Origin: Arctopsyche grandis
Lineage: Eukaryota; Arthropoda; Insecta; Trichoptera; Hydropsychidae
DNA length: 64,000 bases
Assembly (NCBI RefSeq): GCF_051622035.1
Contig: NC_135357.1
Location: 36,935,691-36,999,690, forward strand
Direction: 5' to 3'
Under the pieces are notes generated by a model. The model saw only the letters and a list, made by a program, of their open reading frames with translations, made no database searches and had not been told where the DNA came from. Shown here one piece after another: positions 42,736 to 54,944 of the stretch (the stretch's first letter is position 1; each line of letters begins with the position of its first letter). Made by a program: the position numbers and the translations under genes.

Positions 42736-43790
42736 TAAATTTTAATCGTATAATATGTTTAATATTATACGATTAACATATTTAAGTAAATTAAGCATAT
42801 ACATATGTATGTACACACAGTATATTATATGTATGTATAGGTACATACATAATATATGTAACTTTGTCATTTTTTTCCATTTTTCTTTAATTTAATTTAA
42901 TACCTGAATATAGAAATTGTAAGAGCCAGAACTGAAGGGTTCGTTATCAGAAAACTAATAGAGCTGAATTGGCGATAAAAATAATTTTATAACCTTTTCA
43001 AATACAAAATTTAATTTTTGAAAAATATTAAAATAAAATCTCAATTTGTTTTCATTCAGCAATACTAAAATCATTTATTTTAATATCAATGAATATGCAT
43101 GTTTAATCATAACATCATCGATTGAAAATAGGATGGACAGTTCGGGTAATTCTCAGAATCGAAATTATCTGTTAAATTAACGTGTAAAAAATTTACTTTC
43201 TGTATATATGCATGTATAATAGTATGAATTTGAAATGTAATTGAGTATAAATTAATATAAAAAAATGGATTTCAATACGTTTACTTTTCATTTGTCTGTT
43301 AAAAATGGGGAGAACTAAATTGTATTATTTAAAAATATAAACGTACATTTAAAAAAAAATTGAGAATAAGAATGTCGCTACGTCAGGTCGTATTGTACTT
43401 TTTAAAACCAAATATGTACATATACATATTTGATTAAAAGCGTGTCCTTTTGTATCGCAATATGCGAAGGTAAAACAACACAGTTTCGCACATTTAATAG
43501 GTTGAAGTATAAAAAGTTGGAAATACAAACCTCTCGGCATAAAGTATTATACACATATATATGTACATATGTATGTATGTATATATGTGTGTATTTTTGT
43601 CTGCTTTATTTTTTATTGCACTTTAAAAGTCATGTATACTACTCCTCGCTGTCTGTTTTATACGAGCAAATATCGTGTCCATAGAGCGCAAATATGATAA
43701 CTCCACAAGACTTAATTGACCAGGACAGAGTTTTGAAAATTGTAATCAATCAGGCACTGGATATAAAAACGATCTTTTTTTACGATTAAT
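42736..43790. other. Gene-free stretch
   Basis: AT-rich with a local palindrome near 42755-42785 (ATCGTATAATATG/CATATTAT-like). No exon recognised. Confidence 0.5.
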
Positions 43791-43802
43791 AACTCTGGTT
43801 AG

Positions 43803-44394
43803 TTGTTTTTTCTAACGTTGGATGGAGAGGTGTTAGAAAGAGTGAAAATATTCAAACACCTGGGTACCAGGCTGAATGAAGAGATGGACCCAGATGTAGA
43901 TCTAAGAATCCGCATCGAGATGGCTAGAACAGCATTTATCAAAATGAAGGCGGCACTTACAAACAAGCATCTCAATCTTCGTACGCGGTTGAGATTCGCG
44001 AAGAGCTATATCTGGACAGTATTACTACATGGATGTGAGACGTGGACTCTGAAGACCAAGATGATCAGCCGCATCGAATCTTTTCAGATGAGGGTCTAAG
44101 GGCGTATGCTGAAGATTCCACGGACCAAAAACATATCAAATGAAGCTGTCCTCGGCATGATAGGGAGAGACAGAGAACTTGTTTCTGTCATCAAGCGGAG
44201 AAAGATGGAGTACCTCGGATATGATACGGGGTCCAAAATACGAATTTATCCGTTTCATAACCATGGGGAAAATAGAAGGTAAAAAATGGATTGGCAGGAA
44301 AAAGTTGTCTCGGCTTCGAAACATGTGCATGTGGACCGATATGAGCGCCGAAGAGATGTTCCGAGCCGCTGAAGACCGATGCGGATATCTTTAA
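43803..44394 (+). pseudogene. RTE-type LINE polymerase C-terminal fragment
   Basis: The first frame includes VKIFKHLGTRLNEEMDPD and VLLHGCETWTLKTKMISRIE, then a stop at 44097-44099. The frame continues as GRMLKIPRTKNISNEAVLGM and, after a +1 shift, GKIEGKKWIGRKKLSRLRN up to a stop at 44392. LHGCETWTL and the GKxxGxxxxGRxxxxWLRN tail are diagnostic for this LINE polymerase group, here broken by a stop and a frameshift. Confidence 0.75.
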
Positions 44395-46770
44395 ATAATA
44401 TACGATTTAATTGTTATTTGAATGAGTGATTTTTGAAAGGAATTGATGCTTTAGTTTCTGATTAAAGTTAAAACTGACAACTGTATTGCAAAAGACTTAT
44501 TATTACTGTTTACCAACGGAGTTATCATATTTACGCTTTATGGCCGCCGTATTGTACATATAAAAATAAGGATTCGTAATAAAATTTGTACTGAAGCAAT
44601 ATTTCCGATAACGGATACACAAAATATATGTATATATGTTAATATATGTACATATATTAAACCTACACACTCATAAATGTTATATTGATAAAAGTAATTC
44701 GGGAAAATTCGATTCAATATTTGATCAGGCCAATTACAATTAATCGACGTAAAAATTTCCAATTTATTAAATGAACAAATGAAACATTTTTATAAATTTT
44801 CAAAATGAATAAAAAAAGTTATATTACATTACGCAAAGGTATTCTGATTAATAGCCATCGCGGTCAATAGGAATCGAAAGTCAAAAACAGTCCTTATATC
44901 GTGGTTTTGGGGACAAAGGTTGAACCTAATTAGCTGGTTTAAAGTTTATATGAGTATGTATATATGAACCGTTACATTTGAAAGTCCAATTTTGAAAAAA
45001 AAATAGTTGAAAAAGCTAGAATTAGGTTTTTTTTTTAATCTATAAAAAATCGAAAACGCATAGTTGTCTATAAAAAAATATTTATTTAATGTTTTTTTTT
45101 TGATAATTGTGATTTGTTACATTATAAAACTACACCTGAGAAAATGACACAAATTGAAATTTTATATTGTGTTTGTATTATATATTTTATTTAAGTTTCA
45201 TTATAAATGAAAGTGGTGTTGATCTATTTGAAACACTACTTCAGTTTGACTAAATTCACATATTGTTAAAAGGTACTATTTTAAATTAGATATGCCAGGA
45301 ATTTTATTACCAATTAACATTATTTTTAAATATTGTAAAACGCAAAAAATTAAATTTCTCAAACTGAAGAAAAGTGGGAAAATTTCAAATATTACGGCTC
45401 ATATATTTATATAAGATTTTACATATATTATATATATAAGATGGTTCATATATCTTTCATTTTTAACCACTAAAAAATGAAACTTAAAAATTTTACTACA
45501 CAATTTGTGGTAACAAAAATTATTTTTTTTATATACTGTTCCTGTGCAAGGTCTTCTCTTATTTATTTTTTTGGGAAAATATTGAAATTAATATTTGTAC
45601 ACGGTTTCATCCGCTTTATTTATTTATTTATTATTTTTATAATAATAATAACAATAATATGACCAATGCGACCTGACAGATTGGCCAAAGTGTCACAGTA
45701 GTCTTACAAAAACAGAAAAGAACAATACAAATTACCAATCATTCATCTCATTCAAATAGACTTGTGTTGAATCTCATGAAACTGACCAGCTCATCAACAT
45801 GACAATTGAACAGGTCCAAATGTTCATCTATCACATTAAGCAACCGGAAATCCTTTACGAGACAAGATGACGCGTACAATGTTCTATGTACTGTCTGCAC
45901 GAAATGCTATTGGTCGAAATGGGGTGTAAAAGACAGCATGTGTGTACCCCAATTATTGATTATTTTTATCTTTGTTACCAAACGTGGCATGGGACGGTTT
46001 CCTATATCCATTCGTTTATGTCGAATTTGTAACTATGTACATAGAAAAAAAAAAGAAACAAAATACATGTAAATATGTCGATGAAATATCGTTAAAGTGA
46101 CCCCTGAAGAATTTTTGAAAATGTAAATTATCACCATTTTGACAAACTATTGCGTGTAATATGTAGATTAGCAGAATGAATATAAATGAAGCTTTTTCTT
46201 TTGTTGCCGATTTACAAAAATCAACCGAAGAATTGTCTATTAAGCATACAACATAGCAATAATTTAAATGTACATATTTGAATTCCGTAAGTGGGGAGGG
46301 GGAGATGGCGTTTAAGGGCTTCTGAAATGCAAAATAGTTTTATATGAGGGGTAATTAATTTTTGGAAGTTAGCTGACAAGGAATATGTGAGTTGAAAGAT
46401 TTTTGCAATCGTGAAATTCTATAAAATTACGTGAAATTCTATAAAATTATTGATAAAAAACATCCTCCGGGGTTGAATTATTTTTATTGAGTAAAATTAC
46501 TTTTGGTATTAAATTTTGTTCAATTTTACCTATTTTTACTTACCTCTTATACAGTTCATATGGTTTTCGTGTTAGTGGTTATTTTTTATATCTCTTATCT
46601 CTTATTACAAGCCTCTTCTTAGCTTGCCTTCGCTCGTTCGTCTGACAGTATTAGGATTTGATATCCTACATTTTTCCGATCGTTTTGAAACTTTGCCATT
46701 TCGCGCGGTTTGGTCAACAATATATATTCAAATCAAATCCACCAGTACGATGGTGAAAAATAATCGTAAT
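44395..46770. other. Gene-free stretch with a repeat remnant
   Basis: The stretch 45600-45960 looks like the inverse of a LINE or SINE 3' end: read on the minus strand it ends CGCATTGGTCATATTATTG plus an AATAAATAAATA tail. GACCAATAGCATTTCG (minus) is shared with 10816. A short R1-type start (CTTCGCTCGTTCGTCTGACA) is at about 46628. Otherwise I see nothing. Confidence 0.5.
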
Positions 46771-46807
46771 AGACAAGTTTAAAAAATTCTACAATTTTGA
46801 CCATCTT

Positions 46808-47590
46808 GTCGTTACCATGTTTATCTCCGGAGAAAGTCTGAAATGGCAGTCAGTAATAAAATATTTTGGAGTAACGTTCGATAAAAGAATGAGATGGGCA
46901 CCTCACATTGAGGGAGGGATGCGGGGTATATCCTCAATATACCCAATATTTAATCGCCATAGTTCTTTAACAACTCATAATAAAATAAAATTATATCGCG
47001 CGCTCATATTACTATTATTAACCTATGCTTCAACTGTATGGAATAACGCCTCGAATACTTTCCGCCTTTCCAAGTTCCAAGTAATACAAAATAAATCCCT
47101 AAAAATAATTTATAATACACCCATATATGTATACTAACTTGAAAAAACTGCATGCCATTTATAATATTCCGTTTGTTACAGACATTACTAACAAACTAAC
47201 CAGTAGATTCTATGACAGAATCACTAATAACCATACTAACACACTTGTGAAGAGTCTCGGTGATTATAACAAAATGTCTATACCCTTCAGGTATAACACA
47301 CAGATTACCTAAACACAATCTGCTTTAGGTCATCGACTTTAGAGAGTCTTTAATTAATATTATGTATTAGATGTATTATTAGCATTTATAGGAATTGTAA
47401 ATAGGTTTTCGAGCTCTTTTTCCTATTATGCTGTACATTAACATTAGAATAATATAATACTATGATTACTAACAAAATTAAATTTAAATTGTAAAATAGA
47501 AAATGATCAGTAGATCAGTAGCTATTAAAATATATATAAGATGTATTGTGAACAAAATTTAGTAATAATAAAAAGCATTCAAAAATAAAA
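46808..47590 (+). pseudogene. Jockey-type LINE 3' end, copy 1
   Basis: The frame from 46817 contains VIKYFGVTFDKRMRWAPHI, YRALILLLLTYASTVWNNAS and FQVIQNKSLKIIYNTP; after a frame change it continues TNLKKLHAIYNIPFVTDITN to a stop at 47310-47312. These are the C-terminal motifs of Jockey-clade polymerases. The catalytic part is missing (5' truncation). The 3' UTR runs to about 47590. Confidence 0.75.
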
Positions 47591-48267
47591 ATCAATATGT
47601 ATCTGCCTTTCTGCCACCCTCACGCTTTGTCAGATTTTAATTGTTTAATCGCCTATAACTTTATCTTTTTCACGCTATATCTTATAAAATTTGCATTATA
47701 GGTTCGCATGATCTTTCATATACATATATGTTTTTACGTCACTCATAGGTTTTATATTGAATGTTATTACCTATTAAATTTTGTTAAATTTTTTATTTTT
47801 ATTTTCTTGTTTTTTCTCTCTTCAAATTTTTGGGTAGCATGTGAATGTTTGTTAAATGAAATAAAATGTGTTTTTATATATTTTATACGTATGAACATAC
47901 ATATGTACATATGTTTATATACATAACATGTATGTTATTTGGCTACACTGCCATATTGGGGCAAACTGTGAAGACACTGTGATAAAAATAAAATACATAA
48001 TATAAAATGAAAACATGCTTCGGAGATGAAATACATATGTTTCGAATATCCTTATATACAAATGCGTGGATTTGTTTATTTGTATATGAAAAATCGAACA
48101 TATCTAAGCTATGAAAGATTTGATTGAAATACTAAAATCATCTCTCGTATTTTATGCATTGTATGTTGATAAGTTATGTTTTAATTGTACGCTATATTTT
48201 TACATACCTCCTTTATGGTTAAGTGAAGATCACAATACATATGTATGCACATATTTATAATGGAAAT
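47591..48267. other. Gene-free stretch between two LINE copies
   Basis: AT-rich with TACATATGTACATATG motifs around 47900. No exon seen. Confidence 0.5.
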
Positions 48268-48268
48268 A

Positions 48269-48830
48269 ACTGTATGGAATAACGCCTCGAATACTAACCT
48301 TTCCAAGCTCCAAGTAATACAAAATAAATCCCTAAAAATAATTTATAATACACCCATATATACTAACTTGAAAAAACTGCATGCCATATATAATATCCTG
48401 TTTGTTACATATGTACATTACTAACAAACTAACCAGTAGATTCTATGACAGAATTACTAATAACCATACACTAACACACTTGTGAAGAGTCTCGGTGATT
48501 ACAACAAAATGTCTATACCCTTCAGGTATAAACACAGATAACCTAAACACAATCTGCTTTAGGTCGTCGACTTTGGAGAGTCTTTAATTAATATTATGTA
48601 TTAGATGTATTATGAGCATTTATAAGAATTGTAATAGGTTTTTAAGCTCTTTTTCCTATTATTATTAACATTAGAATAATATAATACTATGATTACTAAC
48701 CAAATTAAATTAAAATTGTAAAATAGAAAATGATCAGTAGATCAGTAGTTATTAAAATAGATATAAGATGTATTGCGAACATAATTTCGTAATAATAAAA
48801 AGCATTTAGAAATTAAAAAAGAATGGAAAT
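48269..48830 (+). pseudogene. Jockey-type LINE 3' end, copy 2
   Basis: Near-identical to 47035-47590 (CTGTATGGAATAACGCCTCG, CTCCAAGTAATACAAAATAA, GTTATTAAAATAGATATAAG) with small deletions that break the frame. It starts further downstream than copy 1, so it is an independent 5'-truncated insertion or a segmental duplicate. Confidence 0.75.
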
Positions 48831-48912
48831 AAATTGCTTCGAGAAATCGATGTTTCGATGATCACGTATGTATTAAGAAAATGAAACAGTTTAAATGAAA
48901 ATTGTGGCTTAC

Positions 48913-49010
48913 CTTTGGTTACTTTACGCCGATTGTGTTTTTCCGAAGTATTTTCGCGCAGCTCTTAAAATGCGGCTCGGCGTGGTTTCTAAACTTTGTG
49001 CACATTTTAA
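48913..49010 (-). promoter_or_regulatory. Possible 5' noncoding exon and promoter
   Basis: On the minus strand a GC-richer block (GCCGAGCCGCATTTTAAGAG, GAAAATACTTCGG) ends with AACCAAAG followed by GTAAGC, a strong splice donor. It lies upstream of the RGK coding exons on the same strand. No start codon or TATA box is convincing. This is a candidate only. Confidence 0.25.
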
Positions 49011-49814
49011 TTGTTGTTAAATAAATTCACAATTCGTTTATATTATACGATTTTTTAAGTTTGTATGTACATATATAAAATAAAGTAAAAATACGTGTGA
49101 AGGTGAGGGATTCGCGTCCGATCCAAACGAACGTCATTCAGCCACTAAAGCCTTCGAGTCACATGGACGATTCTCGCCAAAGGGCATACGCCACGGGTTC
49201 TCAAACTGCTGGATTACATTATATTTAATACGATACATATGAATAAATTATATGTACATATAGACTAAAGTTCTACTTGTGTGTAAATATGTGGTCACAA
49301 CATTTTTCACTTTTCTAAGAGGAAAAATCCCATTTAAAGTTTATTAAATATACTGATTTTTATTTTATTTTCATCACATTGATTGACTGACTTGATGTTT
49401 TTACTGCATCATACAGTTATGTCAAGCAACATATTTTGAATGGCTCCAAACTGTATATTTACACTGAACTATTTTTACATACCTCATTTACGTTTCAGTT
49501 ACGATTACAATTCAGGAAAAAGTTTGCCTCTTATCCGATCGCTTTCATACTTTGCCATATTGCTCATTTTGGTCATCAATATCAGTAAATAGAGCCTCCG
49601 CCATTACGATAGAGATAAAATATCGTATAAGAAGCATTTCTGGTCCGAATATTTTTAATCTCGTTGACAGCTGGTAGTCTTTAATTTTATACATAGATGG
49701 CGGTAGTAAAAAAAAAATATTGGTGTTTTTATTCAAAATAATAATTTTATATACAAATTATACAAGAGGTATGTTTTTAAAAAACTTTTTTTATTGTAAT
49801 TATTTTATCTATGT
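49011..49814. other. Gene-free stretch
   Basis: 49095-49215 is moderately GC-rich and unique-looking. No exon was recognised. Confidence 0.45.
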
Positions 49815-49936
49815 ACATATGTACGTAGTAACAATAGATGAAGTTTTGTGATCATGCGAAAATTCGAAATCGAGATTTTGACTGATTCGAACTCAGAATC
49901 GATTACTGATCACGTTTTCATGATCTAGAAAAAAAC

Positions 49937-50001
<65 letters not shown>

Positions 50002-50284
50002 TGTGTATTTTGGGGATTTTTTGAACACTGTTAGTCCTATCAAACTGTATCGGTTACTGAAATTCTTATGGACATGACGTAAATTTTTTTCAAATTTTTA
50101 AGTTGACTGGAAATGGTACCTCCCCTTATAGGTGTCCCCTTTTTTTGTTAATTTTTGAATTCAATTATCTCCCAAACTGCTAATTGAATTGGGCTGAAAT
50201 TTTTTTGTATGTAATAGAAATAATAATCTTTATATTTTTAGAATATTTTTATCTGAACCGGAAGTAGTACTTTTACTCTAGTTT
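49815..50284. repeat. Repeat family R1, second long copy, with (GT)n
   Basis: It shares GATGAAGTTTTGTGATCATG, CTGATCACGTTTTCATGATC and AACCGGAAGTAGTACTTTTA with 35175-35711. A (GT)n tract has expanded at 49945-50000 where the other copy has only a few GT units. Confidence 0.65.
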
Positions 50285-50324
50285 TTTTTAAATATTATTG
50301 TACATATGTATGTACATATATGCG

Positions 50325-50515
50325 TTAAAATGCCTCAATAACGCATGAAATTCCCGTTCCCGTTCCCATTTCTCGATGTGTTTCGATAAGTGAATGTTTC
50401 AGTTTCAAATTAATACTTATAAAAAAATCAAATTATAGTAATGATAATTTGTCGGAAAAAGGCAGGCGGCGAACACATATGAAATTATTCAATTGCTTGT
50501 TTATTTTACCCTAAC
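50325..50515 (-). mobile_element. Diverged Helitron 3' part, minus strand
   Basis: CAATAACGCATGAAATTCCC, the CCCGTT run and GGCAGGCGGCGAACACAT match other Helitron copies. The CTAG terminus has been lost. Confidence 0.55.
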
Positions 50516-50890
50516 GACGATCTCCAACACGCTTCCAATCGTCTCTGTTTTGCGCAACTCTCACCCATCTCACCCCACACATTTTCCTAATTTCGGCCAT
50601 ACATCTTCCCTACGATCTTCTTTTTACCCTTTTGCATTCTCTCAGGTACCATTCTAGCACTTCTTTTGTCCACCTTTTGTCCCTTATTCTAGCCACATGG
50701 CCTACCCTTGACATTTCAATCTCTTCACTATATCCACTACATCTGCAACTCTTGTCATACTTCTCACTTACGTGTTCCGTTTCCTGTCTTTCCTCATTAT
50801 GCCGAGCATACAGCGGTCTATACTTCTTTGAGTGCATTGACTTTGTGTAGCAACTCAGGGTTGAATATTCAGGTTTCACATGCATACGTC
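50516..50890 (-). pseudogene. LINE endonuclease/RT C-terminal fragment
   Basis: Minus-strand reading gives EEIEMSRVGHVARIRDKRWT then KEVLEWYLRECKRVKRRS and, in another frame, a WGEMGESCAKQRRLEAC-like ending. The pattern (W/R)xGHVARxxDxRWTxxVLEW is the well-known tail of insect non-LTR polymerases. It is truncated and frameshifted. Confidence 0.65.
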
Positions 50891-51441
50891 ATCACTGGCA
50901 AAATACATTGATCGAAGATCTTTTTATTACAAACCTTCTTTACGTTTCACTTACGATTACAACGATCGGAAAAGATTTGCCTCTTATCCGATCGTTTTCA
51001 TTCTTTGCCATATTGCTCATTTTGGCCATCATTGCTTATGTTGGTCATAAAATATCGTTTAAGACGCGTTTGAAGTTTGATAATTTTAAATATCGGTGAA
51101 GTCTATGTAGTCTTTAGTTTTATACATAGATAGCGGTAGTAAAATAAAATTATTGCTATTTTTATTCAAAATAATAATTTATATATCTTAATATTATATA
51201 CAAAACTAAAAAAGAGGTTTGTTTTTAAAAAACTTTTTTTTCCTCAGGCAATGTGGCATTTTTGATTTATTAAAAACCGTATTCATTCGTCCAAATGCAC
51301 TCCATCCTTATTTCATTCGTCTCATTTTTTTTCTTCTTTACTTCCGGACATATCTATTATTTGACATAAATTAATATAAATAATTATTTACTACTCCTAC
51401 TATTTTATCATCTAATAAAATGCTATCAGGCATGCAATAAC

Positions 51442-51523
<82 letters not shown>

Positions 51524-51729
51524 TTTATTGCTTTAAAATACTTCTAATTAATTGCCTAGCGAATTTTAAAAGTCAAAAATATATTTTTTTTTACGGAATT
51601 TTTCCCGTGCTATTTTTCATTTATTTGGCAAATTTTTTATTTCACCACGTTTATAAGGATTGGTTTTGTATCCCAATATTTTTTTTTTATCTAAACGCAC
51701 TAACTCGAGTGGTTTTTGCGTAAGAAAGA
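50891..51729. other. Gene-free stretch with (TA)n
   Basis: (TA)n runs from about 51447 to 51519 with one ACATA interruption. Otherwise AT-rich without recognised features. Confidence 0.6.
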
Positions 51730-53621
51730 TTTTCGTTCAGTTCCCGAATGCGTATTGAAGCAACAGAAGCGTTTGTGCATCCCTTATGTAATAACATTGT
51801 ACTGAATTACAGAAGATGTAATTTTGGTAATTGCAGAACTAATTTATCATTAATAGATTGGTCTGATCTTTTTAATAATTTGAACATTGATGAATCGGTC
51901 AGTGTATTCTACAACACATTATATAGTATTATTGGTGACAATACACCTACAAAGAAGATTGTATCTGACACTGGCCGATATCCAATCTGCTTCAGTAAAT
52001 CATTGGTGATATGTCTTAAGGAGAAAGCCAAAGGACATAAAAGGTACAAAGTCTTTGGTAATCCCAGAGATTACGACACCTTTGCATTATTAAGAACTCG
52101 CTCCAAGAGACTGTTGTCCAAATGCCATACTGACTACTTGTCCTATTCTGAATCCCTCATTTCTCTGAACCCTAAATGCTTTTAGTCTTACACCAAGTCT
52201 AAATGCAAGGGTAATTCTTTGCCCGTAACTTTAAAATTTAATAACATTTGTGCCTCATCTGGCTTAGATATGTGTGAATTGTTTTCGGAATATTTTTCAT
52301 CTGTGCATAGCAATGATGATTTCTCCCTTTCATATGTGGACGCTCACATTGACAATTGCTCGTACTGCCTTGGTAAAATATATGTTGAAAAAAAGGAGAT
52401 TATTTATGTCCTATTAAATTTAGATGTAAATAAGGGTGCTGGACCTGACGGCATACTTCCATACTTTATTAACACTTGTTATTTGGAACTTGTGGAACCC
52501 TTATTTATAATTTTTAACAATTCTTTATCTGCTGGTGTATTCCCTTCTAAATGGAAACTAGCTAATATTGTACCTATTTTCAAGTCTGGCGATAAATCAC
52601 GTAATAACTATAGACCAATAAGTATCTTATCCTGTTTTGCTAAAATTTTTGAATGTTTAACTTATAATCATATTTATTCTCATGTAGTGCCTAAAATTGC
52701 ACAGGAACAACATGGATTTGTTAAAAAAAAATCAACCGTGTCTAATCTTATTGAATTCACTACCACAATTTATAAATATCTTAATACTCGTACACAAGTA
52801 GATGTTATATATACAGACTTTCAAAAGGCTTTTGACAAGGTTAATCACGGTTTGCTAATTCGTAAATTATCTAAATTTGGAATTCATGGCAATTTACTTA
52901 GATGGTTAACTTCCTATGTTAATATGAGAAGTCAATTGGTTACAATTAAGGGTTTCTCATCTGTTCCTAGAATAATCCCTTCAGGAGTTCCTCAAGGTTC
53001 TCACCTTGGACCACCTATGTTTATTATTTTTATTAATGATCTAATCCCCCTACTAAAGTGTTAATGCTTACTTTATGCCGATGATCTTAAGGTTTTCCAT
53101 CCTATCAATAGTGAGTCGGATTGCTTAAAATTACAATCCGACATTGATATAATATCTGAATGGTGTAATGTAAACCTTATGCATCTCAATATTTCTAAAT
53201 ACTTCTCATTGACACTTTCCAGAAATCGTAACCTAATTGACTTTACTTACAATATTAATAACGTAGATCTTAAAGCAAAAAATTGTGCCAGAGACTTAGG
53301 TATACTTATAGATTCCAAACTATCATTTAATGAACATATTAATCATATTGTTACTAAATCTTATAAACTCTTGGGATTTATTTGCTGAGTTGTGAAGCCC
53401 TTTAAGAATCCCCATACTCTGATTCTACTCTATTACAGTTTGGTTCGTAGTAATATGGAGTATGCCTCAATCATATGGTCTCCCTATTACCAAACTCACA
53501 TTGAGCATTTAGAAACAATCCAGAAGCGTTTTTTGCGCCATTTATCCTATAAGACTGGTCTTTTAGTATTTCTAGGACAAAGGTGAAGAAAATAATATGT
53601 GGTTGATTTGCTTCTTCACCC
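51730..53621 (+). pseudogene. Jockey/CR1-type LINE polymerase, split by Gypsy B
   Basis: The 5' part (from about 51748) matches the linker before the polymerase (NPKCF then a stop where Trp is usual). From 52219 the RT domain is readable: KGAGPDGILPYFI, WKLANIVPIFKSGDKS, NYRPISILSCFAKIFE, DFQKAFDKVNH, PSGVPQGSHLGP, and after a stop YADDLKVF at about 53067, so the catalytic Asp pair is kept. The tail shows ARDLGILIDSKLSFNEHI and LVRSNMEYASIIW. At least three stops and the missing endonuclease and ORF1 show it is dead. Gypsy B is inserted at 53621; the LINE resumes at 58623 and ends in an AAATAAAATAAA tail at about 58861. Confidence 0.85.
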
Positions 53622-53851
53622 TGTAACGTACGCCCCCGCAGCCGAAGGAGTGGGGGGAAACTACCCCCGCCCTCGGATGCTGGGGAGTGGGAGAAAGTAC
53701 CGCTACTTTCTCAGCTATAAAAGAAGCGCCCTTTCCTTCGGAAGTCGAGTCGGACCACAGCTTTCTCTGAGAACTGTCGTTTCCTTTAGACTCCCATCTC
53801 TGCTGGTCTTTCCCTGTTCAGTCAAAGCCACCCACTTCACCCCACGTTACA
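53622..53851 (+). promoter_or_regulatory. 5' LTR of Gypsy B with TATA box
   Basis: It begins TGTAACGTACGCCCCCG and ends CCCACGTTACA. A TATA box, GCTATAAAAG, is at about 53722-53731. GGGGGGAAACTACCCCC forms a small palindrome upstream of it. The LTR is GC-rich against its surroundings. Confidence 0.8.
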
Positions 53852-53852
53852 C

Positions 53853-53866
53853 TGGTGTCAGAAGTG
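53853..53866 (+). other. Primer-binding site of Gypsy B
   Basis: TGGTGTCAGAAGTG starts one nucleotide after the LTR, the same sequence and spacing as in element A, so the same tRNA-Leu-like primer is expected. The match is shorter here. Confidence 0.65.
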
Positions 53867-53903
53867 TTTGACCTGAGCCGCAAAAGGAATACACCACGCA
53901 AAG

Positions 53904-54944
53904 ATGCCCCCAAAAAGGAGACAGGCATCTCCTCACCAGTTGGACGAACCATCACGTGTGGAACGTCTGGAGGAGCAGATGGCGCGACTCGTCGCGCTTC
54001 TCGAGAGGGACACCACAACACGCACGCCAGCGATTCCGGCAAGCCCTTCAACGAGGGTCCCAGCGGTTCCGGCGAGCACACTGAGTCCCTCGTCATCAGT
54101 ATGCAGAAACGACGCTACTCCACGACCTGTCACCGACCCCATGCTAGGAAGCACCATCCACAAGCAACCGACCGAGCTTCCTGTTTTCGACGGAACGGGC
54201 GACGTAGAACGATTCATCCGCGAATTTGAAATCGTGTCACGAGCCCTACGCTGCGAACCGACGGCAAACTCACTCATTCTCGCTCTACGAGGTCAAGCGA
54301 GAATATTCCTCATCGACGAAGTACCGAAAGAAGCGTACGAAGCGTACGAGGAGCTGAGGGAGAGGCTGGTGAAGCGTTTCAAATCTTCGCCACACCCGTA
54401 CGACGCATTCCGTGACCTAATTTCCCCGTCGATCCGCAACAACGACGATATAGAAGCTCGGTTCGCGGACATCCGTCGAAAAAGGATGGAGGCCTTTCCA
54501 GAGCCTATCCCGTTGGACGTCCTAGACAAGATACTCCTCATATTGTCGTTTCACGACGAGGATATCCGCGCTGCCGTCTTCACCGCAGATCCGACGACCC
54601 CACTGCAGGAGCTGTTACGGCTCGCAAAACACGCGAGGGATGCGAAACGGCTGAGGAGTCAAGGGAGGGGGGCGGCCAACAGACCAGCCCAAGACCACCA
54701 GCCTCACTTCAATACCGCAGCTCGAAACGCCAGCAGACCTCCCTGGCAAGCAGAGGGCCGTAACGGTCACAGACCTCCCTGGCAAGCGGAGGGCCGTAAC
54801 GGCAACAGACCGCCCTGGCAAGGGCAAAGGAACTGCCGAAACTGCGGAAGCCCACAATGTCGCGGGCGGAACTGTCCGAAGGTACGGGCAGTCGAGAACG
54901 CCTCCGACGAGGAAGAGGTGCGATCCCAGTCGGGAAAAGAATAA
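53904..54944 (+). CDS. gag: Gypsy B Gag with a CCCC-type zinc knuckle and internal repeat
   Basis: The protein has 346 residues. A coiled-coil-like stretch near the N-terminus (VERLEEQMARLVALLERD) is followed by a Ser/Pro linker and a capsid-like region (about 90-250) with PVFDGTGDVERFIREFE. Near the C-terminus RPPWQAEGRNG is repeated (54735-54830) as two full and one partial 12-residue unit. The single knuckle CRNCGSPQCRGRNC has Cys where His is usual. The stop at 54942 lies just after the slippery heptamer. I chose the first ATG after the primer-binding site; its context suits the length of capsid that follows. Confidence 0.88.
   Translation: MPPKRRQASPHQLDEPSRVERLEEQMARLVALLERDTTTRTPAIPASPSTRVPAVPASTLSPSSSVCRNDATPRPVTDPMLGSTIHKQPTELPVFDGTGDVERFIREFEIVSRALRCEPTANSLILALRGQARIFLIDEVPKEAYEAYEELRERLVKRFKSSPHPYDAFRDLISPSIRNNDDIEARFADIRRKRMEAFPEPIPLDVLDKILLILSFHDEDIRAAVFTADPTTPLQELLRLAKHARDAKRLRSQGRGAANRPAQDHQPHFNTAARNASRPPWQAEGRNGHRPPWQAEGRNGNRPPWQGQRNCRNCGSPQCRGRNCPKVRAVENASDEEEVRSQSGKE
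54735..54830 (+). repeat. 36-bp in-frame tandem repeat in gag B
   Basis: AGACCTCCCTGGCAAGC, then GAGGGCCGTAACGG, repeat with few changes in units of 36 bp, 12 codons each, immediately before the zinc knuckle. Confidence 0.85.

Noticed and set aside
54857..54859. ATG start for pol B at 54857
   Set aside because: It lies inside gag; the slippery site and pseudoknot 75 nt downstream and the parallel with A favour frameshifting. Not formally excluded.
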